From assembly GCA_963703095.1 (NCBI GenBank), contig OY969787.1, positions 682,001 through 746,000 on the forward strand: a DNA stretch of 64,000 nucleotides, written 5' to 3'. The position numbers were made by a program, and so were the translations under genes. Under the pieces are notes generated by a model, which searched no databases, had not been told where the DNA came from, and saw nothing but the letters and a program-made list of their open reading frames with translations. Numbering within the stretch: the first letter of the stretch is position 1; the number at the start of each line of letters is the position of its first letter. Origin of the DNA: Gaiella sp963703095 (GTDB lineage Bacteria; Actinomycetota; Thermoleophilia; Gaiellales; Gaiellaceae). This document shows, piece by piece, positions 43,578-52,182 of the stretch.

Positions 43578-44714
43578 CACGGCCCCGATCGAGAGCGTGC
43601 GCTGGTCGAGGCCGGGATCGCGATCGCCTCGGAGCTGGAGCTCGACGCGATCCTGGAGAAGCTGCTCGTCACCGCAGCGTCCCTCACGGGCGCTCGGTAC
43701 GCGGCCCTCGGCGTGATCGGCCCGGGCGGTGGGGGCCTCGACCGCTTCCTGACGTACGGTCTGACGGACGCGGAGCACGCCGCGATCGGCGCGCCGCCGC
43801 GTGGGCGCGGGATCCTCGGCGTGCTCATCCGCGAGGCGCGCCCGCTCCGCCTGCACGACCTCAACCGCGATCCCCGCGCGGTCGGGTTTCCGCCCGGGCA
43901 CCCTCCGATGTCGTCGTTCCTGGGCGTGCCGATCCTGCTGCGGGGCTCGGCCTACGGGAACCTCTACCTGACCGAGAAGCGGGGCGGGGAGGACTTCACC
44001 GACGCCGACGAGGATCTCACCACGCTGCTGGCGGCGCAGGCTGCCGTCGCGATCGAGAACGCACGCCGTGTCGAGCGCGATGCGCTCGCGCGCGCCGTCC
44101 AGGCACAGGAGACCGAGCGCCACCGCCTCGCGCGCGAGCTCCACGACGGCACCGGGCAGGCGCTGACCTCGATCCTCCTCGGGCTGTCGGGCGTCGAGCG
44201 AGCGACGACGCTCGGCGACGCGCGGGCAGCCGCCGCGGCGCTTCGGGATCTCGTGGTCGCGACGCTCCAGGACGTGCGGCGGCTGGCGGTCGAGCTGCGA
44301 CCCAAGGCACTCGACGACTTCGGCCTCGGCCCGGCGCTGGAGCGGCTCGGGCAGTCGGTGCGCGAGACGTCGGGGGTCGACGTGCAGGTCGGCGCCCACC
44401 TCGGCGCTGCGCGCCTTCCGGCAGACGTCGAGACCGCCGTCTACCGTATCGCCCAGGAGGCGCTCGCCAACGTCCTCCGACATGCCGACGCGCGGCACGC
44501 CAGCATCGTCGTGACCCGCAGGGAAGGGAGTGCATCGATCGTGATCGAGGACGACGGCCGCGGCTTCGACGTGTCCGCCCCCGTCGAGGGGATGGGGCTC
44601 GCCGCCATGCGGGAGCGCGTGAGGCTGCTCGACGGCACGCTCGTCGTCGAGTCGCGCCGGGGCCACGGGACGACGATCCTCGTCGAGCTGCCGACCCGAG
44701 GTGTGAGCGCGTGA
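43575..44714 (+). CDS. GAF-domain sensor histidine kinase (NarL/DesK type)
   Basis: 379 residues from ATG 43575. A GAF domain fills ~residues 10-165 (SLTGARYAALGVIG, FLGVPILLRGSAYGNLYLTEK). The dimerisation helix carries the phospho-acceptor His190 in ARELHDGTGQALTS (HisKA_3 type), and an HATPase domain follows with EALANVLRHADA, IEDDGRGFD and GLAAMRERVRLLDGTL. No membrane helix is seen, so it senses a cytoplasmic signal. The GAF domain may bind heme or a small molecule. It is coupled to the next gene, its response regulator. Confidence 0.92.
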   Translation: MHGPDRERALVEAGIAIASELELDAILEKLLVTAASLTGARYAALGVIGPGGGGLDRFLTYGLTDAEHAAIGAPPRGRGILGVLIREARPLRLHDLNRDPRAVGFPPGHPPMSSFLGVPILLRGSAYGNLYLTEKRGGEDFTDADEDLTTLLAAQAAVAIENARRVERDALARAVQAQETERHRLARELHDGTGQALTSILLGLSGVERATTLGDARAAAAALRDLVVATLQDVRRLAVELRPKALDDFGLGPALERLGQSVRETSGVDVQVGAHLGAARLPADVETAVYRIAQEALANVLRHADARHASIVVTRREGSASIVIEDDGRGFDVSAPVEGMGLAAMRERVRLLDGTLVVESRRGHGTTILVELPTRGVSA

Positions 44715-45361
44715 GCACCATCCGCGTCCTCGTCGTCGACGACCACGCCGTCGTCCGGTCGGGGCTGAGGCTCGTGCTCGAGCGTGAGGAGGGGATCGAG
44801 GTCGTCGCGGAGGCGGGCACTGCCGACGAGGGGATCCGGGCGGCACGGCTCGAGAAGCCGGACGTCGTCCTGCTCGACGTCGTGATGCCCGGCCGCAGCG
44901 GGCTCGAGGCCGCTGCGGAGATCATCAGCGCGTCGAAGGGCGCCCGCGTCCTCGTGCTCTCGATGCAGGACGACCCGACGTACGTGCGCGAGGCCTTCGC
45001 CGCGGGAGCGAGCGGCTACATGCTCAAGGAAGCTGCCGACATCGAGCTCGTGCAGGCCGTCCGCGAAGTCGCAAACGGGGGCCGGTACGTGCACCCGACG
45101 CTCGGGGCGCGCCTCGCCCAGGCGGAGGTCGAGGCGGCGCGACGGGCAGCGGACGACCCGCTCTCCGAGCGGGAGCGAGAGGTGCTGCGCCTGCTCGCGC
45201 TGGGCCACACGAACCAGGAGATCGCCAAGCAGCTCTACATCTCCGTCCGCACGGCGGAGACTCACCGGGCGCACATCATGCAGAAGCTCGGCCTGGGAAC
45301 GCGCGCCGAGCTCGTGCGCTACGCGCTCGCCAACGGGATGCTCGACGAGACCGCGCTCTAG
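44711..45361 (+). CDS. NarL/FixJ-family response regulator
   Basis: 216 residues from GTG 44711, overlapping the kinase. The receiver domain has VLVVDDHAVVRSGL, phosphorylated Asp56 in VVLLDVVMPG, and conserved Ser/Thr and Lys in VLVLSMQDD and GYMLKEA. The LuxR-type helix-turn-helix is LSEREREVLRLLALGHTNQEIAKQL...SVRTAETHRAHIMQKLG. It probably controls respiration or stress genes nearby in answer to the GAF kinase; the target genes are unknown. Confidence 0.93.
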   Translation: MSTIRVLVVDDHAVVRSGLRLVLEREEGIEVVAEAGTADEGIRAARLEKPDVVLLDVVMPGRSGLEAAAEIISASKGARVLVLSMQDDPTYVREAFAAGASGYMLKEAADIELVQAVREVANGGRYVHPTLGARLAQAEVEAARRAADDPLSEREREVLRLLALGHTNQEIAKQLYISVRTAETHRAHIMQKLGLGTRAELVRYALANGMLDETAL

Positions 45362-45433
45362 AGGCTCGACGCACCCTGGCCCGTGAGGGGTGGCCGGGAT
45401 GGCAGGCGTGCCCGACCGGGCAGGGTCGCCAGG

Positions 45434-45925
45434 CTACGCCCCGCGTCCGAGCAGTGACTTCTTGCCCTTCGGCTCCTCGTGCGCCTCGACGACCGAGTGG
45501 GTCACGAGCACCGGGCGACCAGCGTTCCGGATGACGTTGCCCGAGACGCTGCCCATCAGCAGCGTCAGCACGGTGCCGTACCCGTGGGTGCCGACGGCGA
45601 TCAGCCGCGCGTCCCGCTCGGCGGCGAACGCGCAGATCCGCTCGGCCGGATCGCCCGTCAGCAGATGCGTCTCCACGTCCACGCCGGCAGTGCGTGCGCG
45701 GTCCTCCGCCGACGCGAGCGCCTGCTCGGCATGTCCGCGCTCCGCGTCGAGGAGCTCCGAGAGGACGGCCGTCGGCGGGTACGCGAGTCCGAAGTCTCCC
45801 TGGAGGGCCTGCCACACGGTCACGATCGCGAGCCGGTCGCCGGTCTCGCGGGCGAGCGCGATCGCCTCGTCGACTGCCGCGTCCGCGGCGGGCGACCCAT
45901 CGGTGGCCACGACGATCATGCTCAT
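45434..45925 (-). CDS. universal stress protein (UspA family)
   Basis: 163 residues from ATG 45925. MIVVATDGSPAADAAVDEAI is the family start and GTHGYGTVLTLLMGSVSGNVIRNAGRPVLVT contains the ATP-binding G-x2-G-x9-G-S pattern, so it is likely an ATP-binding member. It lies convergent with the response regulator and upstream-divergent to the oxidase operon. Usp proteins are often induced by low oxygen or energy stress, consistent with the neighbourhood. Confidence 0.9.
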   Translation of the reverse strand: MSMIVVATDGSPAADAAVDEAIALARETGDRLAIVTVWQALQGDFGLAYPPTAVLSELLDAERGHAEQALASAEDRARTAGVDVETHLLTGDPAERICAFAAERDARLIAVGTHGYGTVLTLLMGSVSGNVIRNAGRPVLVTHSVVEAHEEPKGKKSLLGRGA

Positions 45926-46021
45926 CCGTCGCCATCGTGCGTCGGGCCGACGACGCTGTCATCGGGTGAGGCGCGAGAGGGCCTGCGGCTTTCCCGCAGC
46001 ATCAGCGATGACAGTTCCCGA

Positions 46022-46060
46022 TTGACCTCGTCCGCAGATCCAGTCAGACTGCCGCGCGTG
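46022..46060 (+). promoter_or_regulatory. candidate -35/-10 promoter for oxidase operon
   Basis: TTGACC (46022-46027) and CAGACT (46045-46050) are spaced by 17 bases, and the second box ends 7 bases before GTG 46058. It is one of few sites in the window with both hexamers. Confidence 0.5.
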
Positions 46061-46576
46061 GGTCAGACAGCGGTGATCATCACGATCGCGTACTCGATCG
46101 CGGTCCTCCTCGGCAGCGCGATCGCGTTCGTGATCTGGCGGTCGACGTTCTCGTACGATCCGGAGGCCGACACGCACACCTGGTCGCGCCGGGAGACGAC
46201 GTGGCTCGTGATCGTGGTCGTCGGCCTCTTCGCCCTGCTCGTCGGGACGATCTTCTACGTCCCGTACGGCTCCTCCGCCGGGCCGCGCAAGCAGGTCGTT
46301 CGGGTGACGGGAGTGCAGTTCGCGTGGGCGGTCGCCCCGACCGAGGTGCGCGCCGGGGTGCCCGTGGAGTTCCAGCTCCGCACCCGTGACGTCAACCACG
46401 GCTTCGGGATCTACAACCCGGACGGCGACTACGTGACGCAGGCCCAGGTGATCCCCGACCGGACGCAGACCCTCGTCTGGACCTTCGATGACCCCGGCAC
46501 GTACCGGGTGCTGTGCCTCGAGTTCTGCGGGTCGAAGCACCACGAGATGATCACGGAGTTCGAGGTCGTCGAGTGA
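46058..46576 (+). CDS. cytochrome c oxidase subunit II (CuA)
   Basis: 172 residues from GTG 46058. Two helices (residues ~5-27 and 43-65) precede a cupredoxin domain with His114 in VNHGFGIY and CLEFCGSKHHEM carrying Cys153, Cys157, His161 and Met164, a full CuA site. It accepts electrons from a cytochrome c outside the membrane. The short length is typical of B-type (ba3-like) oxidases, which fits subunit I directly downstream. Confidence 0.92.
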   Translation: MGQTAVIITIAYSIAVLLGSAIAFVIWRSTFSYDPEADTHTWSRRETTWLVIVVVGLFALLVGTIFYVPYGSSAGPRKQVVRVTGVQFAWAVAPTEVRAGVPVEFQLRTRDVNHGFGIYNPDGDYVTQAQVIPDRTQTLVWTFDDPGTYRVLCLEFCGSKHHEMITEFEVVE

Positions 46577-48531
46577 CGGATCGCGACGTCGCACGCTCGC
46601 TGACGCTGCGCTACACCGTCGCGTCGACCGTGATCCTCGCGGCATCCGGTCTGCTCGGCGTCCTCCTGCGCTGGAGCCAGGCCGTGCCGGACGCGCGCTT
46701 CGGCGACAACTTCTGGTACGCGATGATGACGGCCCACGGGCTCGGCGCCTTCGTGGGCTGGGCCGCATTCGCGGTGATGGGCCTCGCCTGGTGGATCTTC
46801 TACTCGGTCGGGTTCCCGACCCGCGGCTTCGGGCTCGTGATGGCCAGGACGAGCTGGTGGCTGATGGTGCTCGGTGTCGCCGGCGTTGTCGTGACGACGC
46901 TGATCATGCAGTTCGCGGCGTCGTGGGTGTTCCTGTACCCGCTGCCGTTCGAGAGCGCGGGCGAGTGGGGGAACTGGGCCACCGGCCTGTTCTCGTTCTC
47001 GGTGCTGCTCGTCGGGCTGTCGATCGTCACGTGGTGCTTCGGCGTGCTCCACACGGCGGTCAGCCGGGAGGCCCTCCACGCGGTGAAGACCTCGATCTTC
47101 AACCGCCTCGGGCTCTCGATGGGCTGGGGCTACCTGTTCCCGAAGACGTTCGCGACGAACCCGAAGCCCGTCCCGTACCCGGTGATCCCGCTCGCCGTGA
47201 TCGGGATCGACATGATCATCGCGACGCTGCCGCTCGCGGGGCTCCTCATCTGGCAGATCTTCCAGTCGATGGGCGTCGTCGGCGGCGCCGACAGCCTCTT
47301 CGCCAAGAACATCCTCTGGTGGTTCGGACACCCCGTCGTCTACCTTCTGCTGTTCCCGGCGGTCGCCGCGTACTACTTCCTGATCCCGCGCTACGCGGGC
47401 CGGCAGCTCGTCGCCGGCAACGTGATCGCCATCGCCTGGACGGTGGCGGTGATCGCCAACGTCACCGTGTGGGCGCACCACATCTACCTCGACTACCCGG
47501 ACGACTCGGTGCAGGCCCAGATCAACACGGTGATGCAGCCGATCACGTTCTCGCTCGTGCTGCCGTCGGCGCTGTCGCTCTACAGCCTCGGGTTCACGAT
47601 CTACCGGTCGCGGTTCCACTGGTCGGCGGCGTCGACCGCGCTCTTCCTCGGCCTCGTCGGGTGGCTGCTCGCCGGTCTCTCGGGGGTCGTCAACGCGACC
47701 GTCGCGTTCGACGTGATCATCCACAACACGCTGTGGATCGTCGGGCACTTCCATCACATGGCGATGCTGAACATCGGGCTGCTGATCTTCGGCGCGGTGT
47801 ACGCCCTCCTGCCCGAGCTCAGCGGCAAGGCGCTGTACAGCGAGCGGATGGCGCTGATCCACGTCTGGACGACCTTCACGGCAGGGATGATCTTCTTCGG
47901 CATCTGGCTCGTGCAGGGCCTCGACGGCGGGCCGCGCCGATTCTCGGTGCTCCCGAGCGACTACGACGACCTCACCCGCTGGTCACTGCCGTTCGTCTTC
48001 GTCCTCGCTGCGGTGCAGGTGCTCTTCTTCTGGAACGTCTTCCAGACGCTGCGCGGCCGAGGTGGCCTCGCGACCTTCGACGAGCGTGGCCTCCCGCTGC
48101 CGTCGGAGAAGCGCGAGTGGTCGATCCCGGTCGCAGAGGCGACGCTCGTCCTCGCCGCGCTCGCCCTCGCCGGCGGATTCGCGCTCGCCGGCTACCTCGT
48201 CGGGCGGGAGTCCGGCGACGCGGGCACGACCGTGACCGTCACGGAGGGCGGCGGGACCGGTGGTCAGACCGAGGAGCCAGGCGGCGAGGCCGCTGCTGGG
48301 GCCGAGGTGTTCGCGACCGCGGGCTGCGGCGGCTGCCACGTCTTCACACCGGCCGGGTCCATCGGAGAGGTCGGTCCGTCGCTCGACGGCACGACGCTCT
48401 CCGCCGACGAGGTCTCGGCGCTCGTGGTCGCCGGCAAGGGCGGGATGCCCGGCTTCGGCGAACGACTCTCCGAGGAGGAGATCGCCGACCTCGCCGCCTA
48501 CGTGACGGGCGGCACGGACGCGACTCCCTAG
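46573..48531 (+). CDS. heme-copper oxidase subunit I (ba3-like) fused to cytochrome c
   Basis: 652 residues from GTG 46573, overlapping subunit II. About 13 helices are visible. Heme and copper ligands include His55 (MMTAHG), His253 in FGHPVVYLLLFPA with cross-linkable Tyr257, His302-His303 (VWAHHIYLD) and His392/His394 (GHFHH). The HPVVY form and short loops suggest a B-type oxidase. After a helix at ~530-550 and an acidic linker comes a cytochrome c domain with CGGCH at 585-589 and GMPGFGERLSEEEIADLAAYV. It reduces oxygen to water and pumps protons. Confidence 0.93.
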   Translation: MTDRDVARSLTLRYTVASTVILAASGLLGVLLRWSQAVPDARFGDNFWYAMMTAHGLGAFVGWAAFAVMGLAWWIFYSVGFPTRGFGLVMARTSWWLMVLGVAGVVVTTLIMQFAASWVFLYPLPFESAGEWGNWATGLFSFSVLLVGLSIVTWCFGVLHTAVSREALHAVKTSIFNRLGLSMGWGYLFPKTFATNPKPVPYPVIPLAVIGIDMIIATLPLAGLLIWQIFQSMGVVGGADSLFAKNILWWFGHPVVYLLLFPAVAAYYFLIPRYAGRQLVAGNVIAIAWTVAVIANVTVWAHHIYLDYPDDSVQAQINTVMQPITFSLVLPSALSLYSLGFTIYRSRFHWSAASTALFLGLVGWLLAGLSGVVNATVAFDVIIHNTLWIVGHFHHMAMLNIGLLIFGAVYALLPELSGKALYSERMALIHVWTTFTAGMIFFGIWLVQGLDGGPRRFSVLPSDYDDLTRWSLPFVFVLAAVQVLFFWNVFQTLRGRGGLATFDERGLPLPSEKREWSIPVAEATLVLAALALAGGFALAGYLVGRESGDAGTTVTVTEGGGTGGQTEEPGGEAAAGAEVFATAGCGGCHVFTPAGSIGEVGPSLDGTTLSADEVSALVVAGKGGMPGFGERLSEEEIADLAAYVTGGTDATP

Positions 48532-49604
48532 CCGGCGGCGTCGACGGCCAGCGCCGCGAGCGTCCGCCCGACGAGCGGCGCGAACTTGAACCCGTGTCCG
48601 GAGCAGGCGGAGCCGACGACCACGCGTCCGTGACGCTCGAGGACGAAGCCCTCGTCGGCCGTGTTCGTGTAGATGCAGGTCTCGGCGCCGAGCGCCGCGC
48701 CCGCGTCGGGGAACCTGCTGTGCGCCCAGCGCTCGGCCCACGAGGCGATCGCCGGGTCGGGCGAAGGCTGATCGTCGGGATCGGTGACGGCGCCCGCGTG
48801 GTGGAGCCCGACCTTGAGGCCCAGCCCCGGCGCGCTCAGCGCGAACCCCGCCTGTCCTGTGCGCGCGATCCCCGCGTCCGCGGTGGCGACGCGTGCGTAG
48901 TCGACCAGCGACGGCAGCGCGGCTGCGCGGGGGTGATCGACGTAGGCCACGGTCTCGCGCGTCGGCACGACGGGGAGGTCGATGCCGAGCGGCGCGAGGA
49001 GACCTGTCGACCAGGCGCCAGCAGTCACGACGACCGCGCGCGCCTCCAGTGAGCCGCCGTCCGTATCGAGGTGCACGAGGCGTGGTGTGACGCGCAGCGC
49101 ACGCACGACCGTCCGGTCGACGAGCTGCGCACCGGCATCCGCCGCACCGGCGAGGAAGGCGGCGAGCGCCCGGTCCGCGCGGGTGGTCCCGCCATCCGGC
49201 TGGAAGAGCGCGCGCTCCCCGTCGTCGAGCGCGATGCCGAACCGGTCGTCGACCTCGCGGGGCGAGAGCGTCTCGAAGCGAACGCCGCAGGCGGCGAGCG
49301 CCCGGGCGATGTCTGTCGTCTCCTCCCCGAGGTCGAGCGACCCCGTGTGGGCGAGCAAGGACTGCGAGCACTCGGCCTCCAGCTCCCGCCAGCCGTCGAG
49401 CGCGGCCTGGGCCATGCGCACGAAGCGCTCGTCGCCGTAGCCGAGCCGGAAGATCCGTGTGGCACCGTGGCTCGAGCCGCGCACGTGGCCGGGCTCGAAC
49501 CGCTCCAGCAGCACGACGCTTCTTCCCGATCGTGCCACGGCACGGGCGGTGGCCGCGCCTGCGATCCCTGCGCCGACGATCGCGACGTCGGCCGCGCGCC
49601 CCAT
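48528..49604 (-). CDS. FAD-dependent amine oxidase (monomeric sarcosine oxidase-like)
   Basis: 358 residues from ATG 49604. DVAIVGAGIAGAATARAVA binds FAD, VVLLERFEPGH follows, and SSHGATRIFRLGY is a family motif. GSACSGHGFKFAP near residue 330 matches the region where monomeric sarcosine oxidase and N-methyltryptophan oxidase attach FAD covalently through cysteine. It oxidises a secondary N-methyl amine to aldehyde and peroxide. It lies 6 bases after the XRE gene, so the two share a transcript. Its stop and that of subunit I share the bases CTAG. Confidence 0.87.
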   Translation of the reverse strand: MGRAADVAIVGAGIAGAATARAVARSGRSVVLLERFEPGHVRGSSHGATRIFRLGYGDERFVRMAQAALDGWRELEAECSQSLLAHTGSLDLGEETTDIARALAACGVRFETLSPREVDDRFGIALDDGERALFQPDGGTTRADRALAAFLAGAADAGAQLVDRTVVRALRVTPRLVHLDTDGGSLEARAVVVTAGAWSTGLLAPLGIDLPVVPTRETVAYVDHPRAAALPSLVDYARVATADAGIARTGQAGFALSAPGLGLKVGLHHAGAVTDPDDQPSPDPAIASWAERWAHSRFPDAGAALGAETCIYTNTADEGFVLERHGRVVVGSACSGHGFKFAPLVGRTLAALAVDAAG

Positions 49605-49610
49605 TCCTCG

Positions 49611-49988
49611 CTAGCGCGCGGCGGCGCTCTTCGCGGCCTTCGACGCCGCGCGGGCCAGAGCCTGGTAGGCGGCGGCGACCTCGCCCTCCTCGCCCGAGGC
49701 CTCGGCGGCCTCGACCTCGCGGACGCGGCGCGCGACGCCGGGCTCGATCGGCTCCTTGCCGTAGGCCAGCATGCCCTCGCTGACGCCGGTGCGGCGCGAG
49801 ATCTCGCGCAGCACCTGGAGCGACGGGATCCGCTCGCCGCGCTCGATGCGCGAGATGTACGCCGCGCTGCAGCCGGGGAAGGCGAGCTCGCGCTGGCTGA
49901 GTCCCGCGGACTCGCGCGCCTCGTGCACCCGTCGGCCGACAGCGACGGGGTCGTCGAAATGCGGCGTCCGTGCGCGTTTGAAAGTCAT
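49611..49988 (-). CDS. XRE-family transcriptional regulator
   Basis: 125 residues from ATG 49988. The HTH is RVHEARESAGLSQRELAFPGC, then SAAYISRIERGERIPSLQVLREI. The C-terminal ~45 residues are an Ala/Glu-rich helix (RRVREVEAAEASGEEGEVAAAYQ). It is upstream of the flavin oxidase in the same operon and so probably regulates it. An inverted repeat covers its own start region. Confidence 0.9.
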   Translation of the reverse strand: MTFKRARTPHFDDPVAVGRRVHEARESAGLSQRELAFPGCSAAYISRIERGERIPSLQVLREISRRTGVSEGMLAYGKEPIEPGVARRVREVEAAEASGEEGEVAAAYQALARAASKAAKSAAAR

Positions 49989-49999
49989 ATCTACATGAC
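49984..49999. promoter_or_regulatory. inverted repeat over XRE start codon, possible operator
   Basis: GTCAT (49984-49988) and ATGAC (49995-49999) are complementary arms separated by six bases, in a locally AT-rich stretch. The ATG of the XRE gene lies in one arm. This suggests autoregulation at a leaderless or near-leaderless start. Confidence 0.45.
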
Positions 50000-50069
50000 A
50001 CTATCGTGAACGTCGGTCGACGTCACGTCGAACCGTCGCGCGGAGCGCGTGCGGAGCGACCGCTGCCGG

Positions 50070-50702
50070 TCAGACGCGCGCGCGGAGCGTCGAGTTGACC
50101 TCGACGACCCCCGGCACGCGGCGTGCGAACGTGGCGAGGATCCGTGCCTCGTCCGCCGACTGCAGCTCGCCGGCGAGCTCGACGACGCCCTTCTCGACCC
50201 TGATGTCCACGTTCGCGGGATCGAGCCAGAGATCGTCGCGCATCGTCCGCAGGATCTCCGCTCGGATCGCGTGGTCGTCGCGCGCGAACGCACGGACCAG
50301 GTCGGCGCGCGTCACCAGTCCGACGAGGCGCCCCTCCTCGTCCACGACGGGAAGTCGGTTGATCCCCTCGGCGAGCATCGTCGACGCCGCCTCGGTGATC
50401 GGACGCGCGGGCGTGATCGTGATCGCCGGCGACGTCATGGCCTCGTCGACGGTCATCGCGTCGAACCGATCGTCGAGCGGCGGCCCCTCGAGGAAGCGCT
50501 GGAGGGCGCTCGTCTTGGCTCCTCCGTCGACCTCCTTCGCCAGGATGTCGGCCTCCGAGAGCACGCCCAGCACATGGCCGCTCGAGCCCACGACGGGCAG
50601 ACCGGAGATCCCTCTCGACGAGAGCGCGCGTGCCGCGTCCTTCAACGAGTCGTCAGGGACGGCGGTCAGCACATCGATTGTCATCAGGTCGGCGACCTTC
50701 AT
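50070..50702 (-). CDS. CBS-pair and BON domain protein
   Basis: 210 residues from ATG 50702, with a strong ribosome-binding site (GAGGAGG 5 bases upstream). Two CBS domains cover residues ~1-140 (LMTIDVLTAVPDDSLKDAARAL, GVLSEADIL; DEAMTSPAITITPARPITEAA, GLVTRADLVRAF). A C-terminal BON domain follows (VDIRVEKGVVELAGELQSADEARILATF). CBS pairs bind adenine nucleotides; the BON domain may bind membranes. It is a probable energy-stress protein; its partner is unknown. Confidence 0.9.
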   Translation of the reverse strand: MKVADLMTIDVLTAVPDDSLKDAARALSSRGISGLPVVGSSGHVLGVLSEADILAKEVDGGAKTSALQRFLEGPPLDDRFDAMTVDEAMTSPAITITPARPITEAASTMLAEGINRLPVVDEEGRLVGLVTRADLVRAFARDDHAIRAEILRTMRDDLWLDPANVDIRVEKGVVELAGELQSADEARILATFARRVPGVVEVNSTLRARV

Positions 50703-50826
50703 GGCATCCTCCTCGCTCGGGGCACCTCGATCGTCGTCTCGACGCGTGCACGCCGCATCCGTTGCCGTCCGCAGAGCGCTGCGGGCTTCACGCGTGCCTG
50801 GGCTCGGCCCGGGATGTCCCCGGACG

Positions 50827-51165
50827 TCATGCGAGTCCCCGATCGGCCAGCTGATCGGGGTGCGCGTCGGCTGTCGGTCGGGATCGCTCCCGCGCGAGCA
50901 GGCCCAGCAGCGACCCGATGTCGAGGTCGTGCTGCATCGGGTGGCGCAGCGGCGACGAGACGTCGATCTCGTAGTGGTTGCGCCGGCCCACGCGCACCCG
51001 CGTGACGTAGCCCTCCTCGACGAGGTCGTTGACGATCGCCTGGACGGCCCGCTCGGTGATCCCGACCTCGCTCGCGACCTCGCGGAGCCGGACGTCGGGG
51101 TCCCGCGCGATGCAGAGCAGCACGTGCGCGTGATGCGACAGGAACGTCCAGCGCCCCGTGCTCAC
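50827..51165 (-). CDS. winged-helix transcriptional regulator (MarR/ArsR-like)
   Basis: 112 residues from GTG 51165, overlapping the terC stop as GTGA. The HTH region is ASEVGITERAVQAIVNDLVEEGYVTRVRVGRRNHYEID, with the wing at RVGRRNHY. The C-terminal part (QHDLDIGSLLGLLARERS) is short. There are no cysteine metal sites. Being downstream of terC on one transcript suggests feedback on the same operon. Confidence 0.82.
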   Translation of the reverse strand: MSTGRWTFLSHHAHVLLCIARDPDVRLREVASEVGITERAVQAIVNDLVEEGYVTRVRVGRRNHYEIDVSSPLRHPMQHDLDIGSLLGLLARERSRPTADAHPDQLADRGLA

Positions 51166-52079
51166 GTGCCGCTCTCCACCGCGGCCGGCGGTCCGCCGAC
51201 CCCCGTGCCTCCGCGGTCGTCGCCGGCGCCGCCGCGGGTGCGCAGCAGCGACAGGCCGATCGCCGTCAGGAGGATCGCGAGGATCACCAGGAGCGACAGC
51301 CAGATCGGGATCTTCCAGACGTCGGTGAGCAGCATCTTCGCGCCGACGAACACCAGGATCAGCGCCAGTCCGTGGGTGAGGTACGCGAAGCGATCCATCA
51401 TCCCCGCGAGCAGGAAGTAGAGCGAGCGGAGCCCGAGCAGGGCGAATGCGTTCGCCGCGAAGACGATGAACGTGTCGTCGGTCACCGCGAAGATCGCCGG
51501 GATCGAGTCGATCGCGAAGATCAGGTCGGTCGTCGCGAGCACCACGACGACGGCGGCCGTCACCGTCGCCCCCGGCCAGACGCGCCGCATCAGGCGGAGT
51601 GCGATGTTGCGCTCGGGGTGGATCTCCTCGCTGCTGTGCGTCGCGAGCTTGATCCCGGTGGCGACGAGCAGCGCGCCGAAGAGGTAGATGGTGAAGTGGA
51701 ACGCGTCGAGCAGGGCCGCGCCGGCCGCGATGAAGATGCCGCGCAGCACGAGCGCCATCACGATCCCCAGCGAGAGCAATGGCCCCTGGCGCTCCGGCGG
51801 GATCGCGAACGTCGCGAAGATGATCGCGAAGACGAAGATGTTGTCGATCGACAGGCTGCGCTCGATCAGGTACCCGGACAGGTACTCGCCCGCGCTCGTC
51901 CCGCCGTCCATGAGGAAGACGACGAACGTGAACCCGATGCCGAGCGCCAGCCAGCCGATGCTCCACATCAGCGAGCCACGAAACGTGATCCCCTTGCGAC
52001 CGAACAGGAAGAAGTCGACCGCGAGCAGGGCGAGCACGGCCGCGATGAAGAAGAGCCAGAGACCCGGGCCGACGTCCAC
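51162..52079 (-). CDS. terC: TerC/Alx family membrane protein
   Basis: 305 residues from GTG 52079, with about nine helices. SLSIDNIFVFAIIF and ATTDLIFAIDSIPAIFAVTDDTFIVFAANAFALLGLRSLYFLL (in part) carry the two conserved acidic motifs (SxDN and FAxDSIPA) of the family. Members export or move metal ions such as manganese. It is preceded by a leaderless promoter with a hairpin-forming repeat beside it, and followed by a regulator in the same operon. Confidence 0.9.
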   Translation of the reverse strand: MDVGPGLWLFFIAAVLALLAVDFFLFGRKGITFRGSLMWSIGWLALGIGFTFVVFLMDGGTSAGEYLSGYLIERSLSIDNIFVFAIIFATFAIPPERQGPLLSLGIVMALVLRGIFIAAGAALLDAFHFTIYLFGALLVATGIKLATHSSEEIHPERNIALRLMRRVWPGATVTAAVVVVLATTDLIFAIDSIPAIFAVTDDTFIVFAANAFALLGLRSLYFLLAGMMDRFAYLTHGLALILVFVGAKMLLTDVWKIPIWLSLLVILAILLTAIGLSLLRTRGGAGDDRGGTGVGGPPAAVESGT

Positions 52080-52108
52080 CGCCCGAGGTTACCTGAAGGA
52101 AACTTCAG
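52077..52108 (-). promoter_or_regulatory. leaderless terC promoter with adjoining inverted repeat
   Basis: On the minus strand, TAACCT (52091-52086) ends 6 bases before GTG 52079. Immediately upstream is CTGAAG-tttc-CTTCAG (52108-52093), a perfect 6-bp inverted repeat that is a good operator candidate for the co-transcribed winged-helix regulator. Confidence 0.55.
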
Positions 52109-52182
52109 AGATAGCGGGTTACACCCACGGATACACCAGCCGAGGAATGGCTCCCCCGTTCGAGGGACGCTTGAATCGCACC

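Noticed and set aside
52080..52140. Manganese (yybP-ykoY) riboswitch upstream of terC
   Set aside because: The start codon lies 6 bases after a -10 box, leaving no 5' leader for a riboswitch.
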